Positions 43,040 through 52,091 of a stretch of 64,000 nt of DNA are shown here, piece by piece. The notes below the pieces were generated by a model, which saw only the letters and a program-made list of their open reading frames with translations, was not told the origin of the DNA and ran no database searches. The stretch comes from an uncultured Christensenellaceae bacterium (GTDB lineage Bacteria; Bacillota; Clostridia; Christensenellales; CAG-314). The position numbers were made by a program, and so were the translations under genes. Where the stretch lies: contig CAJUNH010000006.1 of the NCBI GenBank assembly GCA_910587795.1, positions 1 to 64,000 on the forward strand, given 5' to 3'. Each line of letters begins with the position of its first letter. Position 1 is the stretch's first letter.

Positions 43040-43720
43040 ATGTTTGCATCACTTATGGAACTGCTTAAAAGAGTTTTCTTTTTAACGGGATATTTTTCCA
43101 ACGGCAGTTATCCTCAACCGCTGTCGCCCGAAGAAGAAGCAAAATGTCTGGACCGTATGAAACGCGGCGAAAGACAAGCGCGCGACAAACTTATATGCCA
43201 CAATATGCGGCTTGTTGCCCACATAGCAAAAAAATACGGCAAAAACGACCTTGACGATATGATATCGATAGGCTCTATCGGACTTATAAAGGGCGTGGAA
43301 AGCTATTCTGCGGACAAAGGTACCACGCTTGCAACGTATCTTGCACGCTGTATCGAAAACGAAATTTTGATGACGCTGCGATCCAATAAGCGTTATTCTA
43401 ATACGGTGTATCTGCAAAATACGTTGGGAGTAGATAACGACGGCAACGAATACACCCTTATGGACGTGCTCGCTTCCAGCGAAGACAGCGTTTTCCATCA
43501 GGCGGAACTGACTATACTCCGCCAAAATTTACTAAAAGTAATAAAAGAACGGCTTAACGACCGCGAACAGAAAATAATACTTATGCGCTACGGATTAGAA
43601 GAAAACACAGTACCGCTAACGCAACTGCAAACGGCGCAAAAACTGGGTATCAGCCGCAGTTATATTTCCCGTATAGAAAGCCGCGCGTTGGAAAAACTTC
43701 GGCAGTATATCGACTTATAA
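43040..43720 (+). CDS. sigK: Sporulation sigma factor SigK
   Basis: A 226-aa sigma-70 family protein. The N-terminal pro-sequence-like hydrophobic start (LMELLKRVFFLTGYFSNGSYPQPLSPEEE) matches pro-SigK. Region 2 is MRLVAHIAKKY...MISIGSIGLIKGVESYSADKGTTLATYLARCIENEILM, and region 4 is REQKIILMRYGLEENTVPLTQLQTAQKLGISRSYISRIESRALEKL. It directs mother-cell genes late in sporulation. No skin-type insertion interrupts it. Confidence 0.93.
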   Translation: MFASLMELLKRVFFLTGYFSNGSYPQPLSPEEEAKCLDRMKRGERQARDKLICHNMRLVAHIAKKYGKNDLDDMISIGSIGLIKGVESYSADKGTTLATYLARCIENEILMTLRSNKRYSNTVYLQNTLGVDNDGNEYTLMDVLASSEDSVFHQAELTILRQNLLKVIKERLNDREQKIILMRYGLEENTVPLTQLQTAQKLGISRSYISRIESRALEKLRQYIDL

Positions 43721-43811
43721 CTCGCTTTACGACGTAAAATCCTCCTTATACGCGTGCGCGCAAAAACCAAGTTTAAGACTATAAACCTAACTTCGGCCGC
43801 ATTTAAACGTA

Positions 43812-43840
43812 TTGACAAATAAAGCATTATATTGTATATT
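43812..43840 (+). promoter_or_regulatory. Promoter of the DUF362 ferredoxin gene
   Basis: TTGACA (43812-43817), 17 bp, TATATT (43835-43840), about 27 bp before the ATG at 43867. Confidence 0.75.
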
Positions 43841-43866
43841 GTTCTTTTAAAGGAGATATAACACAT

Positions 43867-44985
43867 ATGCAACAAAAGTCAAAAGTTTATTTTTGCGATA
43901 TGCGCACCGTTGCGGGAGGGATGAATCTTCCTCAAAAGCTTGCAAACCTTATAAGCAAAGCGGGAATAGAAAAACTTGACGTAAAGGATAAATACGTCGC
44001 TATTAAAATGCACTTCGGCGAACCGGGCAATTTGGCGTATTTAAGACCGCAGTTTCCCAAGGCGGTTGCGGACGTTATAAAACAACTGGGCGGAAAACCT
44101 TTCCTTACCGATTGCAACACTATGTACACGGGGCTTAGACACAACGCGCTAGACCACTTACACGCTGCGGAAATAGACGGTTTTAACAGCACTACTACGG
44201 GCTGTCAGGTTATTATAGGCGACGGCTTAAAAGGCGACGACGAGGTAGCCGTACCCATTAACGGAGAACTTGTACAAAACGCGTATATCGGCCGTGCCGT
44301 ACGCGATGCCGACGTTATTATTGCTCTTTCGCACTTTAAAGGACACGAAATGGCAGGTTTCGGCGGCTGCTTAAAGAACCTCGGTATGGGAGCCGCAAGC
44401 ATAGCGGGCAAAAAAGATCAGCACTCCGGAAGCAAACCGCAGGTAGATCCGTCAAATTGTATAGGCTGCGCAATTTGCACAAAGCAATGCGCGTATTCCG
44501 CCGTCGGCATACAGCAAGACGGCAAGGCGCGCGTAGACCACAGCAAATGCGTAGGCTGCGGACGCTGCGTAGGCGCGTGCCCGCAAAAGACGATAAACTT
44601 TTTGGAAGGCAACGCCGAAGAAATACTTAACAAAAAAATAAGCGAATACGCGGCGGCGGTAATAAAAGACAGACCGTCGTTCCACATCAATATTATAATG
44701 GACGTATCCCCCAACTGCGACTGTCACGGCGAAAACGACGCGCCCATTATACCTAACGTAGGTATGCTTTGCAGTTTCGACCCCGTTGCCGTAGACGTTG
44801 CTTCGGCGGACCTGTGCTTAAAGCAGCCCGTGTTGCACAACAGCGCAATAGGCGGACATACGCACGCCAGCGACTGTTTTGCCGCGGCGCACCCCAACAC
44901 CGACTGGCATTCGCAAATTACTCAGGCTATAAAAACGGGTATAGGCACAGATAAATACGAGCTTATAGTTATCGAAGATAAATAG
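43867..44985 (+). CDS. DUF362 protein with two 4Fe-4S clusters
   Basis: A 372-aa protein. DUF362 core (residues ~1-190) has KMHFGEPGNLAYLRP, GKPFLTDCNTMYTGLR and SHFKGHEMAGFGGCLKNLGMG. The ferredoxin part (~195-250) has CIGCAICTKQCAYSAVGI and CVGCGRCVGACPQKTINF, both with four Cys. The C-terminus (~300-372) has a DUF362 part with SPNCDCHG. Such proteins are presumed electron carriers in the cytosol; the partner is unknown. AAAGGAG precedes the ATG. Confidence 0.85.
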   Translation: MQQKSKVYFCDMRTVAGGMNLPQKLANLISKAGIEKLDVKDKYVAIKMHFGEPGNLAYLRPQFPKAVADVIKQLGGKPFLTDCNTMYTGLRHNALDHLHAAEIDGFNSTTTGCQVIIGDGLKGDDEVAVPINGELVQNAYIGRAVRDADVIIALSHFKGHEMAGFGGCLKNLGMGAASIAGKKDQHSGSKPQVDPSNCIGCAICTKQCAYSAVGIQQDGKARVDHSKCVGCGRCVGACPQKTINFLEGNAEEILNKKISEYAAAVIKDRPSFHINIIMDVSPNCDCHGENDAPIIPNVGMLCSFDPVAVDVASADLCLKQPVLHNSAIGGHTHASDCFAAAHPNTDWHSQITQAIKTGIGTDKYELIVIEDK

Positions 44986-45144
44986 TAACGTTATTTTCGA
45001 TTATTTGCACTGCTTGCCGTATTAAAATTTATAAGATGCTGACGCGTTGCATTTTTATTAATATGTTATCTTGTATAAACTTAATAAAAACGCAATATAA
45101 GACAAAAATTGCATATATTGGTACATCTATAAAAAACTCAATTT

Positions 45145-45183
45145 AAACCGCCCGTTGACAAAACGTGCGGTTTTTGTTATGAT
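45145..45183 (+). promoter_or_regulatory. Promoter overlapping a terminator-like hairpin
   Basis: TTGACA (45155-45160), 17 bp, TATGAT (45178-45183). The -35 sits in the loop of AAACCGC/GCGGTTT (45145-45151 with 45167-45173), which is followed by TTTTG. An upstream transcript may end just where this one begins. Confidence 0.65.
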
Positions 45184-45210
45184 AACGTTAATAAAAAAAG
45201 GAAGAGTATT

Positions 45211-45459
45211 ATGGACTATACTTACGATACGCAACTGCTTGTAGAAGGTAAAAATTTAAGCGACGAACAAATTATTAAATATATTAACGAAAATATAGAA
45301 GGCGACTGCCTGCTTGTTGTAGGCGACGACGAACTGATAAAAATACACTTTCACACAAACACCCCTTGGAAAGTGCTGGAATACTGCTCTGCACTCGGCG
45401 AAGTATACGACGTGGTAATAGAAAATATGGTTCGCCAAGCGAACGGACTGCAAGGCTAA
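45211..45459 (+). CDS. Standalone FakA/DhaL-type middle domain
   Basis: An 82-aa protein matching the segment of FakA (fatty acid kinase, DAK family) that follows the kinase domain: YTYDTQLLVEG, GDCLLVVGDDELIKIHFHTN and VIENMVRQANG. Normally this is part of a ~550-aa protein. Here it is a separate gene with its own consensus promoter and ribosome site (AAAGGAAG). No kinase domain lies beside it; upstream DNA is noncoding. It could be a free-standing small domain known from other Clostridia or a relic. Confidence 0.7.
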   Translation: MDYTYDTQLLVEGKNLSDEQIIKYINENIEGDCLLVVGDDELIKIHFHTNTPWKVLEYCSALGEVYDVVIENMVRQANGLQG

Positions 45460-45549
45460 CACTTTAATTACGTATTAACAGCATTCAGTAAATGCAAAAC
45501 AATTATTAAATCAACAAAAAATTAATAATACACAGCAAAGGAGAATAAA

Positions 45550-46077
45550 ATGAAAAAGAAAATTTTGTCTTTCGTAATCGTACTTATGCTTATAGCACTA
45601 AGCTTAGTAACGCTTATTGCTTGCAAAGACAACAGCACCGAGGTTGTATACGGTAAAAAGTATATATTGTCCGACGACGTTAACGAAGACGCCGATAAAC
45701 AATGCTATTATGTTATTAAAGATGACGGCACAATGATTTACCGCTACTATAAAATCTATAATGAAAAAACTGACGAAACGCAAATAATAGATTATATTTT
45801 ACAGTACCGCTATACGTTTGTGGACAGCGATAAAAGTTCTATCGTTTGCTTTTATGACAGTTTGATAGATTCTTCCGTTTATATAGATAAAGACGGCAAA
45901 ACTTTTCCTCTAAAAGATTACTATGTTTATTCGCTGCCCGATAAAGATGACAGCGGATTAATAATGGTATCGAAAAACGTACTGTGTATTGCAGGAACAG
46001 GATACACCTTCTACATAAACGAAGACTACGTTAAAACTATACCGAACTTTAACAAAACAACTGAAACGGAAAAATAA
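45550..46077 (+). CDS. Lipoprotein of unknown function
   Basis: A 175-aa protein with a lipoprotein signal (lipobox TLIAC, Cys25). The remainder is acidic and Tyr-rich, probably beta (YYVIKDDGTMIYRYYKIYN). No family recognised. AAAGGAG lies 7 nt before the ATG. Monocistronic, with a terminator at 46154-46186. Confidence 0.7.
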   Translation: MKKKILSFVIVLMLIALSLVTLIACKDNSTEVVYGKKYILSDDVNEDADKQCYYVIKDDGTMIYRYYKIYNEKTDETQIIDYILQYRYTFVDSDKSSIVCFYDSLIDSSVYIDKDGKTFPLKDYYVYSLPDKDDSGLIMVSKNVLCIAGTGYTFYINEDYVKTIPNFNKTTETEK

Positions 46078-46153
46078 ATTCCGTTCGCTTAGTTTTGATC
46101 CGCTAAAAGAAACAAAAAAATAAACCCAAGAATAATATATATAAAAAAATCCA

Positions 46154-46186
46154 AACGCCGCTAACATCAATTTGTCAGCGGCGTTT
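46154..46186. terminator. Terminator between the lipoprotein and MATE genes
   Basis: AACGCCGCT and AGCGGCGTT with a 15-nt loop, then TTTTT. It fits the rightward lipoprotein transcript and, with the upstream A run, the leftward MATE gene. Confidence 0.8.
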
Positions 46187-46227
46187 TTAAACACTGTAAT
46201 TACTGCAATTTTCTCGTGCAAAATCAA

Positions 46228-47766
46228 TCAGTTGCTGTTATTCTGCGGCGTTCCGTCTGCCGCTTCGCCACCCAAAGTATGGGTTGCGTATTGCTCCGCC
46301 TTGTAATTAAACTGTCGGCGGTAATCCCGCAATGCAAACGGCAGATACACCAGCACCGCAAGTATTTCGGCAAAGGGATAACAAAACCAAATGCCGTTCA
46401 TCTGCCACAAATAGTTAAACAGCAACGCCGACGGAATTAAAAATAACATCTGGCGCGACAAACTCATAAGCAAACTGGATATAGGACAGTTAATACTTTG
46501 CAGCATATTGATAATAAGTATGCTGAACGCGGCGGGGATAAACGCTATACTGATGCACCTAAACGCGTATGCTCCTTCTTTGACGAAAATTGCGTTTTGC
46601 TCTGCAAGCTGTTCGGGAGTTTGTCCTTCGGCAACCTGTTTGCTTTCAAATATAGACATAAGCGCTTCGGGACAGATTTGAAACAACAGCGTACCTATTA
46701 CCATAACGCCCAACGCTATGTATAGCGCAAGTTTAAAAGTATCGTTAAAACGCTTTTTTTCGTTTGCGCCGTAGTTGTAACTGAGTATCGGCATCGTGCC
46801 CTGCATCAGACCGAACACAGGCATAAATACAAAGGACTGCACTTTAAAGTACGCGGACAAAACGTTGATACCGTTTGGATACGCTTTAAGCATTACGTTC
46901 ATTATTATAGTAATAACCGAACCCATCGCGTTCATTATAAACGCGGGCGTGCCAATTTTTGCAATACGGGCAAAATAATGTTTGGAAGGCTTAAAAGCTT
47001 TCAGGGATATGGATACGTCCTGTTTTTTAAACACAAACACCGCAATGTCTATGCCGGCTGCGATCCACTGACCTATAATCGTTGCAAGTATTGCGCCGAA
47101 TACGCCCATTTTAAACGCCATTATAAACAACGCGTCCAACGCAATATTCGTCAGTGCGCCCGCAAGTTGGCTTATCATAGGGATTTTCATATTGCCGGTT
47201 GCCTGCAATATACGCGCAAGCGTAATATCTATTATAAGTCCTCCGCTTGCCGCCAAATAAATTGTAAGATACAGGGCGCCTTGATTTATTACGTATTCCG
47301 TATCGGTAGCGTTCTGTTCGTTTACAAACGCCGCAACAAACGGACGCGATATAGTAAAGGCAAGTATTATCATTACCGCCCAGGCAAATAACGCCATAAC
47401 CACCGCCGTTTTTGCGCATTTATTTGCGTTTTGCCGATTGCCTTCGCCCAGTTTGCGCGCAATATACGCGTTTGCACCCACGCCTATACCTATTGCCACC
47501 GCAACTACAAGCATTGTCATAGGCATTACTATACTTACCGCGCTAAACGAATCCGCACCTATATTGGAGCCTATATATCCCTCTACGTTATAGTTAATAC
47601 CCGTCAAAAACAGCGAGTCAACAATGTTGTACAGCGCCTGTACCAACATAGAAAGTATAGCCGGCAAACTCATAGTTAAAAGCAGTTTGCCGATATTAGT
47701 ATTACGCATTTTATCCGATTGAAGGGCTTTTTCCTTTTCAACCGTTATTTCTTTATCTTCTGTCAC
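46228..47766 (-). CDS. MATE family efflux transporter
   Basis: A 512-aa membrane protein with 12 predicted helices. The start GKLLLTMSLPAILSMLVQALYNIVDSLFLT is the MATE signature, repeated in weaker form at ~265 (FARIAKIGTPAFIMNAMGSVI). It exports drugs or cations with Na+ or H+. The substrate cannot be told from sequence. GGAGAAAATT lies upstream of the start. Confidence 0.92.
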   Translation of the reverse strand: MTEDKEITVEKEKALQSDKMRNTNIGKLLLTMSLPAILSMLVQALYNIVDSLFLTGINYNVEGYIGSNIGADSFSAVSIVMPMTMLVVAVAIGIGVGANAYIARKLGEGNRQNANKCAKTAVVMALFAWAVMIILAFTISRPFVAAFVNEQNATDTEYVINQGALYLTIYLAASGGLIIDITLARILQATGNMKIPMISQLAGALTNIALDALFIMAFKMGVFGAILATIIGQWIAAGIDIAVFVFKKQDVSISLKAFKPSKHYFARIAKIGTPAFIMNAMGSVITIIMNVMLKAYPNGINVLSAYFKVQSFVFMPVFGLMQGTMPILSYNYGANEKKRFNDTFKLALYIALGVMVIGTLLFQICPEALMSIFESKQVAEGQTPEQLAEQNAIFVKEGAYAFRCISIAFIPAAFSILIINMLQSINCPISSLLMSLSRQMLFLIPSALLFNYLWQMNGIWFCYPFAEILAVLVYLPFALRDYRRQFNYKAEQYATHTLGGEAADGTPQNNSN

Positions 47767-47866
47767 AATTTTCTCCTATTTAACCTTGCAACCGTTTTAT
47801 CTGTATGACGTCAAAACCCTTGTTTACGAGTTATAATTTTTATTTGCCGATAACAAAAAAATTGCC

Positions 47867-47899
47867 CAGCTGTTTTATGCTTAGGCAATTAATATTTTA
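47867..47899 (-). terminator. Terminator of the folA operon
   Basis: On the minus strand AATTGCC and GGCAATT with a ~17-nt loop, followed by TTTTTTTG. It lies downstream of folA. Confidence 0.75.
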
Positions 47900-47984
47900 A
47901 CACAAACAAATTTTTTTAACAAACAAATTTTAACGTAAAACGATACAAATTATTTTTATTAAAGTAATTACGCATTTGCAAATT

Positions 47985-48473
47985 TTATATAGCGCAATTT
48001 ACATACTTACAAAAACGTATTTTGTAATCTCCGTCGTCGATTTCCGCGGACTGCTCCGTCTGTTTCCAGTTGGGCAAACTGTCCAAATCGGGGAAAAACA
48101 GCTGTGCATTTCCGCAGGCGTCCACCTTTGTAACATACGCCGTTTTACAGTAATTTAACAGCAAACGGTATACGCTTGCGCCGCCTATTACGTACACGTC
48201 GTCGGTATCGTATTCTTTAAGCAGCTCTAACAATTTATCCAAAGTATCTACGGATATTGTGCCCTCGTGCTTCGCGCCCGACGCATCCAACACGATATTT
48301 ATACGGTTAGGCAACGGACCGTTGGGAAAGCTTGCCAATGTACGCTCGCCCATTACAACGGTTTTGCCCGTTGTCTGCGAACGGAAAAACGCCATATCTT
48401 TTTTTAGACTGAATAACAATCCGTTATTGCATCCTATGCCCCATTGATTATCTACCACAACGATTAAATTCAT
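47985..48473 (-). CDS. folA: Dihydrofolate reductase
   Basis: A 162-aa protein. LIVVVDNQWGIGCNNGLLF is the N-terminal substrate loop; FFRSQTTGKTVVMGERTLASFPNGPLPNR and DVYVIGGASVYRLLL carry the NADPH site. The catalytic acidic residue is usually Asp27 or Glu; here the loop has KKDMAFF at that place. It makes tetrahydrofolate with thyA upstream. Size fits the family. Confidence 0.93.
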   Translation of the reverse strand: MNLIVVVDNQWGIGCNNGLLFSLKKDMAFFRSQTTGKTVVMGERTLASFPNGPLPNRINIVLDASGAKHEGTISVDTLDKLLELLKEYDTDDVYVIGGASVYRLLLNYCKTAYVTKVDACGNAQLFFPDLDSLPNWKQTEQSAEIDDGDYKIRFCKYVNCAI

Positions 48474-48549
48474 AATTTTATATCCTGCCGAAAGAAAATA
48501 CTTTTATTTACTGCTTTTATCCGTCTTATAAAACAAAAAATCCATACTG

Positions 48550-49380
48550 TTATATTGCAACCTCAAACTTTTCGTTAAACGTTTCGTACTCGTAACCTTC
48601 CAACTTGACGTCGTCGGCGGTAAACTTATAAAAATCCGTAATATTCGGGTTTAACACGAGCTTAGGCGCAGGGTGCGGAACGCCTTTTAACATACGCTCC
48701 ACCTGCGGTATGTGCCTGTCGTAAATATGCGCGTCGGCAATTACGTGGACAAGTTCTCCAGCTTTAAGTCCCGACACCTGCGCAAACATATGCACAAGTG
48801 CGGCATATTGGGCAACGTTCCAGTTGTTTGCCACCGCCATATCGTTACTGCGTTGGTTAAGCACGGCGTTAAGTTTGCCGTCGGCAACGTTAAACGTAAC
48901 GGAATATGCGCAAGGATACAGGTGCATTTCGGAAAGGTCGGCGTGCACGTAGATATTTGTTATTATACGGCGGCTTGCGGGATTGTGTTTAAGGTCGTAC
49001 AAAACGCGGTCCACTTGGTCGAACATACCCTCGGCATACTTATGCTTAACGCCCAACTGATAACCGTACGCTTTGCCTATGCTGCCCGATTCGTCCGCCC
49101 AACTATCCCAAATATGAGATTTTAAGTCGCGTATGTTATTGCTCTTTTTCTGCCAAATCCACAGCAGCTCGTCCACCGCCGACTTAAACGCGGTACGGCG
49201 AAGCGTTATAACGGGAAACTCCTCCGCAAGATTATAACGGTTTACTATACAAAACTTTTTTACGGTATGCGCGGGCGTACCGTCCGCCCAGTGCGGACGC
49301 ACCGAAAGATTACCGTCGCTTACACCGTTATCTATAATATCACGCATGTTTTGGATAAAAATACTGTCTGCTTTGCTCAT
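48550..49380 (-). CDS. thyA: Thymidylate synthase
   Basis: A 276-aa protein. The expected ThyA blocks are present, but the active site reads HLYPCAYSVTFNVADGKLNAVLNQRSNDMAVANNWNVAQYAALVHMFA, with Cys in the P-C-A-Y context, and DAHIYDRHI. It makes dTMP from dUMP. The WADG/W-A and P-C motifs are slightly unusual, similar to the divergent ThyA of some Clostridia and phages. It lies 76 bp upstream of folA on the same strand. Confidence 0.9.
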   Translation of the reverse strand: MSKADSIFIQNMRDIIDNGVSDGNLSVRPHWADGTPAHTVKKFCIVNRYNLAEEFPVITLRRTAFKSAVDELLWIWQKKSNNIRDLKSHIWDSWADESGSIGKAYGYQLGVKHKYAEGMFDQVDRVLYDLKHNPASRRIITNIYVHADLSEMHLYPCAYSVTFNVADGKLNAVLNQRSNDMAVANNWNVAQYAALVHMFAQVSGLKAGELVHVIADAHIYDRHIPQVERMLKGVPHPAPKLVLNPNITDFYKFTADDVKLEGYEYETFNEKFEVAI

Positions 49381-49402
49381 TTGCGTTTTTCCCCCCTTGA
49401 CG

Positions 49403-50578
49403 CTAGCGTTTTTCTATCGTAGGCACTAAGTAAATTTTTTGATTAAGTCCGTCCATGCCGCGCTGTACGGCTTCCACAATATCTTTATCGGTCAATTTTG
49501 TTTCGTATGTAACGGACACGTCAAAAATCAAATTTATATGCGTCGGTCCTTTTACCATACGGAAATCGTGTATATCGAATTGACCGTCTAGATTTTTAAC
49601 GATACCGCGTACAATCTCCCTGTAACTATCCAACTCCGGATCTCCCGTTACAACCGGATCCATATGGATAACAAGCTTTATGTTTGTGTTTTCCGCAAAA
49701 TCGCGTTCTATTTGATCGATCATATCGTGGCTTTCCAACACAGGTACGGCGCTGTCCACTTCTACGTGTACGCTGGCGTAATAAAAATTTGGTCCGTAAT
49801 TGTGTATGTTAAGATCGTGCACGCCCAAAACCCCGTCAAAACGCATTATACGTTCCGCAACTTCGCTTGCCAGCTTATCGTCAGCGCCCTCTCCCAGCAA
49901 GTGTTTAAAAGTTTCTTTTAAAATTTTAATACCGCTTATTGCAATAACTATCGCTACCGCAACCGCCATAAAACCGTTGGCGTTAAAACCCGTAAAGCGA
50001 AATACGATAACGGCAATCAATACGCCGCTTGTTGCGCCGACGTCGGCGATACTGTCCACCGCCGTTGCGTTCAGCAAATCAAAACCGTAGCGTTTTGCCA
50101 ATATCTTATTAAAAGCAAACATCCAAAGCTTTATCAAAATAGACGCGCTCAATGCGGCAATGCTCCACCACTCGAAAGTATTATCTCCCGCGTTACCGCT
50201 AAAAGCGTCTATTATGCTTTTTACGCCCTCGGCTGCAAGTTCAAACGCCACAACCAACACAATAAACGCCACAATCATACTTGCAACGTACTCGGCGCGA
50301 CGGTGTCCGTAGGGATGCTCCTTATCGGCGGGACGTTCTGCCAGTTTAATACTGACAAGGGAAACTATATTACTGCCGCAATCGGTTAAATTATTAATGC
50401 CGTCGGCAAATACCGAAACCAAAGCAAAAAGCGCCCCTACCGTGATTTTGGCGGCGGAAAGTAAAATATTGAGCACGATACATACCGCGCCCGACAGCTT
50501 TCCCACCCGATCTCTTACGGCGGCGCTATTTACGTTCCTGTAATTGGGAACAAATATTTTAAGCAGTAAATTCGTCAT
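49403..50578 (-). CDS. Cation diffusion facilitator family transporter
   Basis: A 391-aa protein. Six membrane helices (~40-240), with metal-site motifs on TM2 (VFADGINNLTDCGSNIVSL) and TM5 (ATAVDSIADVGATSGVL), then a cytoplasmic domain with conserved HMDPV. It exports divalent metals (Zn, Mn or Fe). The start at the Met of MTNLLLKIF is chosen; a longer reading uses TTG without a ribosome site. It lies between thyA and glmM, with short gaps. Confidence 0.88.
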   Translation of the reverse strand: MTNLLLKIFVPNYRNVNSAAVRDRVGKLSGAVCIVLNILLSAAKITVGALFALVSVFADGINNLTDCGSNIVSLVSIKLAERPADKEHPYGHRRAEYVASMIVAFIVLVVAFELAAEGVKSIIDAFSGNAGDNTFEWWSIAALSASILIKLWMFAFNKILAKRYGFDLLNATAVDSIADVGATSGVLIAVIVFRFTGFNANGFMAVAVAIVIAISGIKILKETFKHLLGEGADDKLASEVAERIMRFDGVLGVHDLNIHNYGPNFYYASVHVEVDSAVPVLESHDMIDQIERDFAENTNIKLVIHMDPVVTGDPELDSYREIVRGIVKNLDGQFDIHDFRMVKGPTHINLIFDVSVTYETKLTDKDIVEAVQRGMDGLNQKIYLVPTIEKR

Positions 50579-50624
50579 AGGTTTATTGTAAATCAACAAC
50601 GCGGCGTTGTCAATTTAAACGGAG

Positions 50625-51944
50625 CTATTGATCGCCTCTTTTAAAAGGATTTTGTTCGGCAAACGTAGCGGCGACCTGCGATAAAGCTTCGTTTGCCTGT
50701 TCTCCTTCTATATATGCGCGGATTTTGTTTTCCGTTCCGCTTTTGCGCAGCACTATACGGCACTTTGGGTACAGCGCGGAAATACGGTTTGACGCAAGCG
50801 ATAAACTTTCCGCCGACGACAAACGCGCGTTTGCAGCCGTTATATCTATGTTTACAGACTGCGAAGGCACGTCGGCACACTCTGCCGAATAACGTAATAT
50901 ACTGCCTGTTTCGCGGAATATTTTGCACACGAACAACGCGTTTATTATTGCGTCGGCGGTAGTTGCGTAATCGCACAGCAGATAATGTCCGCTTTCCTCT
51001 CCGCCGAAGTTTAAGCCGTGCTTAACCATACTTTGAAATACGTTCGTATCCCCTACGTCCGCGCGGATTAACTCTATACCCAAACGGTTTAAGCTTGTTT
51101 CCACTCCGCCGTTGGTTAAGATAGTTCCGCAAACCTTGCCGTTAAGCAAGGCTCCGTTTTGTTTAAGATACTTTGCTATTGCGTAAAACACTTTGTTGTT
51201 GGGAACAAATTCGCGCCCCTCAAACACAGCAAGACGATCGGCGTCTCCGTCAAATGCAAAACCCAAATCGAATTTACCGCCGATCATACGTTTGCCTAGA
51301 TACTCCGTATGAGTAGCCCCGCAATTAACGTTTATTTTACCTCCCTGTTTGCTGTTGCAGTACGAAGCGACGTTTGCCCCCGCTTTACTAAAAACCATGG
51401 GCGCAACACGGTAACTTGCGCCGTAACAACAGTCCAAAGCAACGTTTAAGCCGTGCAAATCCGCCTTAACGGCACGTAACGCGTCCTCGGCGTATATATT
51501 GTCTATATCGTAAAATACCGGCTCAAATACTTTACCGGCGAATAAATTGTCTTTGTTTAAGCTTTCCATCATACGCGAAATAATGGTCTGTTTGGAAACA
51601 CACATTTTAACGCCGTAACGGTCGAATACTTTAAGTCCGTTGTCGGCTGGCGGATTGTGGCTTGCCGTAATCATAACTCCGTAATCGCCGCCGAATTTGC
51701 GCACAAAATGCCCCACGGCGTTTGTGGGCAATATGCCCAGATTGATTACATTGCCGCCTCCCGCGTATACTCCGTGAGTTAAGGCGGAAAAAAGTTTTTC
51801 GCCCGACGTTCTGGTATCGCGGGCAACAACCACAATCGGGCAATCGCCTAAAAAAGCCAAACTTTTTCCCAGCAAAAAGGCAGTACCGTCGTCTAAGGTA
51901 CTGCCATACGTTCCGCGTATCCCGTCCGTACCAAATAAATTCAT
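50625..51944 (-). CDS. glmM: Phosphoglucosamine mutase
   Basis: A 439-aa protein. FGTDGIRGTYG begins it; the catalytic phosphoserine loop is TASHNPPADNGLK (residues ~98-110); the metal loop is DGDADR (~235-240); the sugar loop GGEESGHYLL is at ~315; and RKSGTENKIRAYIEG is the phosphate-binding end. It makes glucosamine-1-P for peptidoglycan. GGAGG precedes the ATG at 51944. Confidence 0.95.
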   Translation of the reverse strand: MNLFGTDGIRGTYGSTLDDGTAFLLGKSLAFLGDCPIVVVARDTRTSGEKLFSALTHGVYAGGGNVINLGILPTNAVGHFVRKFGGDYGVMITASHNPPADNGLKVFDRYGVKMCVSKQTIISRMMESLNKDNLFAGKVFEPVFYDIDNIYAEDALRAVKADLHGLNVALDCCYGASYRVAPMVFSKAGANVASYCNSKQGGKINVNCGATHTEYLGKRMIGGKFDLGFAFDGDADRLAVFEGREFVPNNKVFYAIAKYLKQNGALLNGKVCGTILTNGGVETSLNRLGIELIRADVGDTNVFQSMVKHGLNFGGEESGHYLLCDYATTADAIINALFVCKIFRETGSILRYSAECADVPSQSVNIDITAANARLSSAESLSLASNRISALYPKCRIVLRKSGTENKIRAYIEGEQANEALSQVAATFAEQNPFKRGDQ

Positions 51945-52091
51945 ATTAACCTCCAACAGTTTTTAATAAATTATCTTTGGTACATCGTATATTTTATGAT
52001 ATCTTATTAAATAAAAACACTTTTAAAAAAATATAATTTAAAAATTTGTAAAACGCAAACGCGCGCTGCGGACAGCATATTGCTTAAATTT

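Noticed and set aside
43040..43720. Interrupted sigK (skin element)
   Set aside because: The reading frame is whole, with regions 2 and 4 in one gene and no recombinase nearby.
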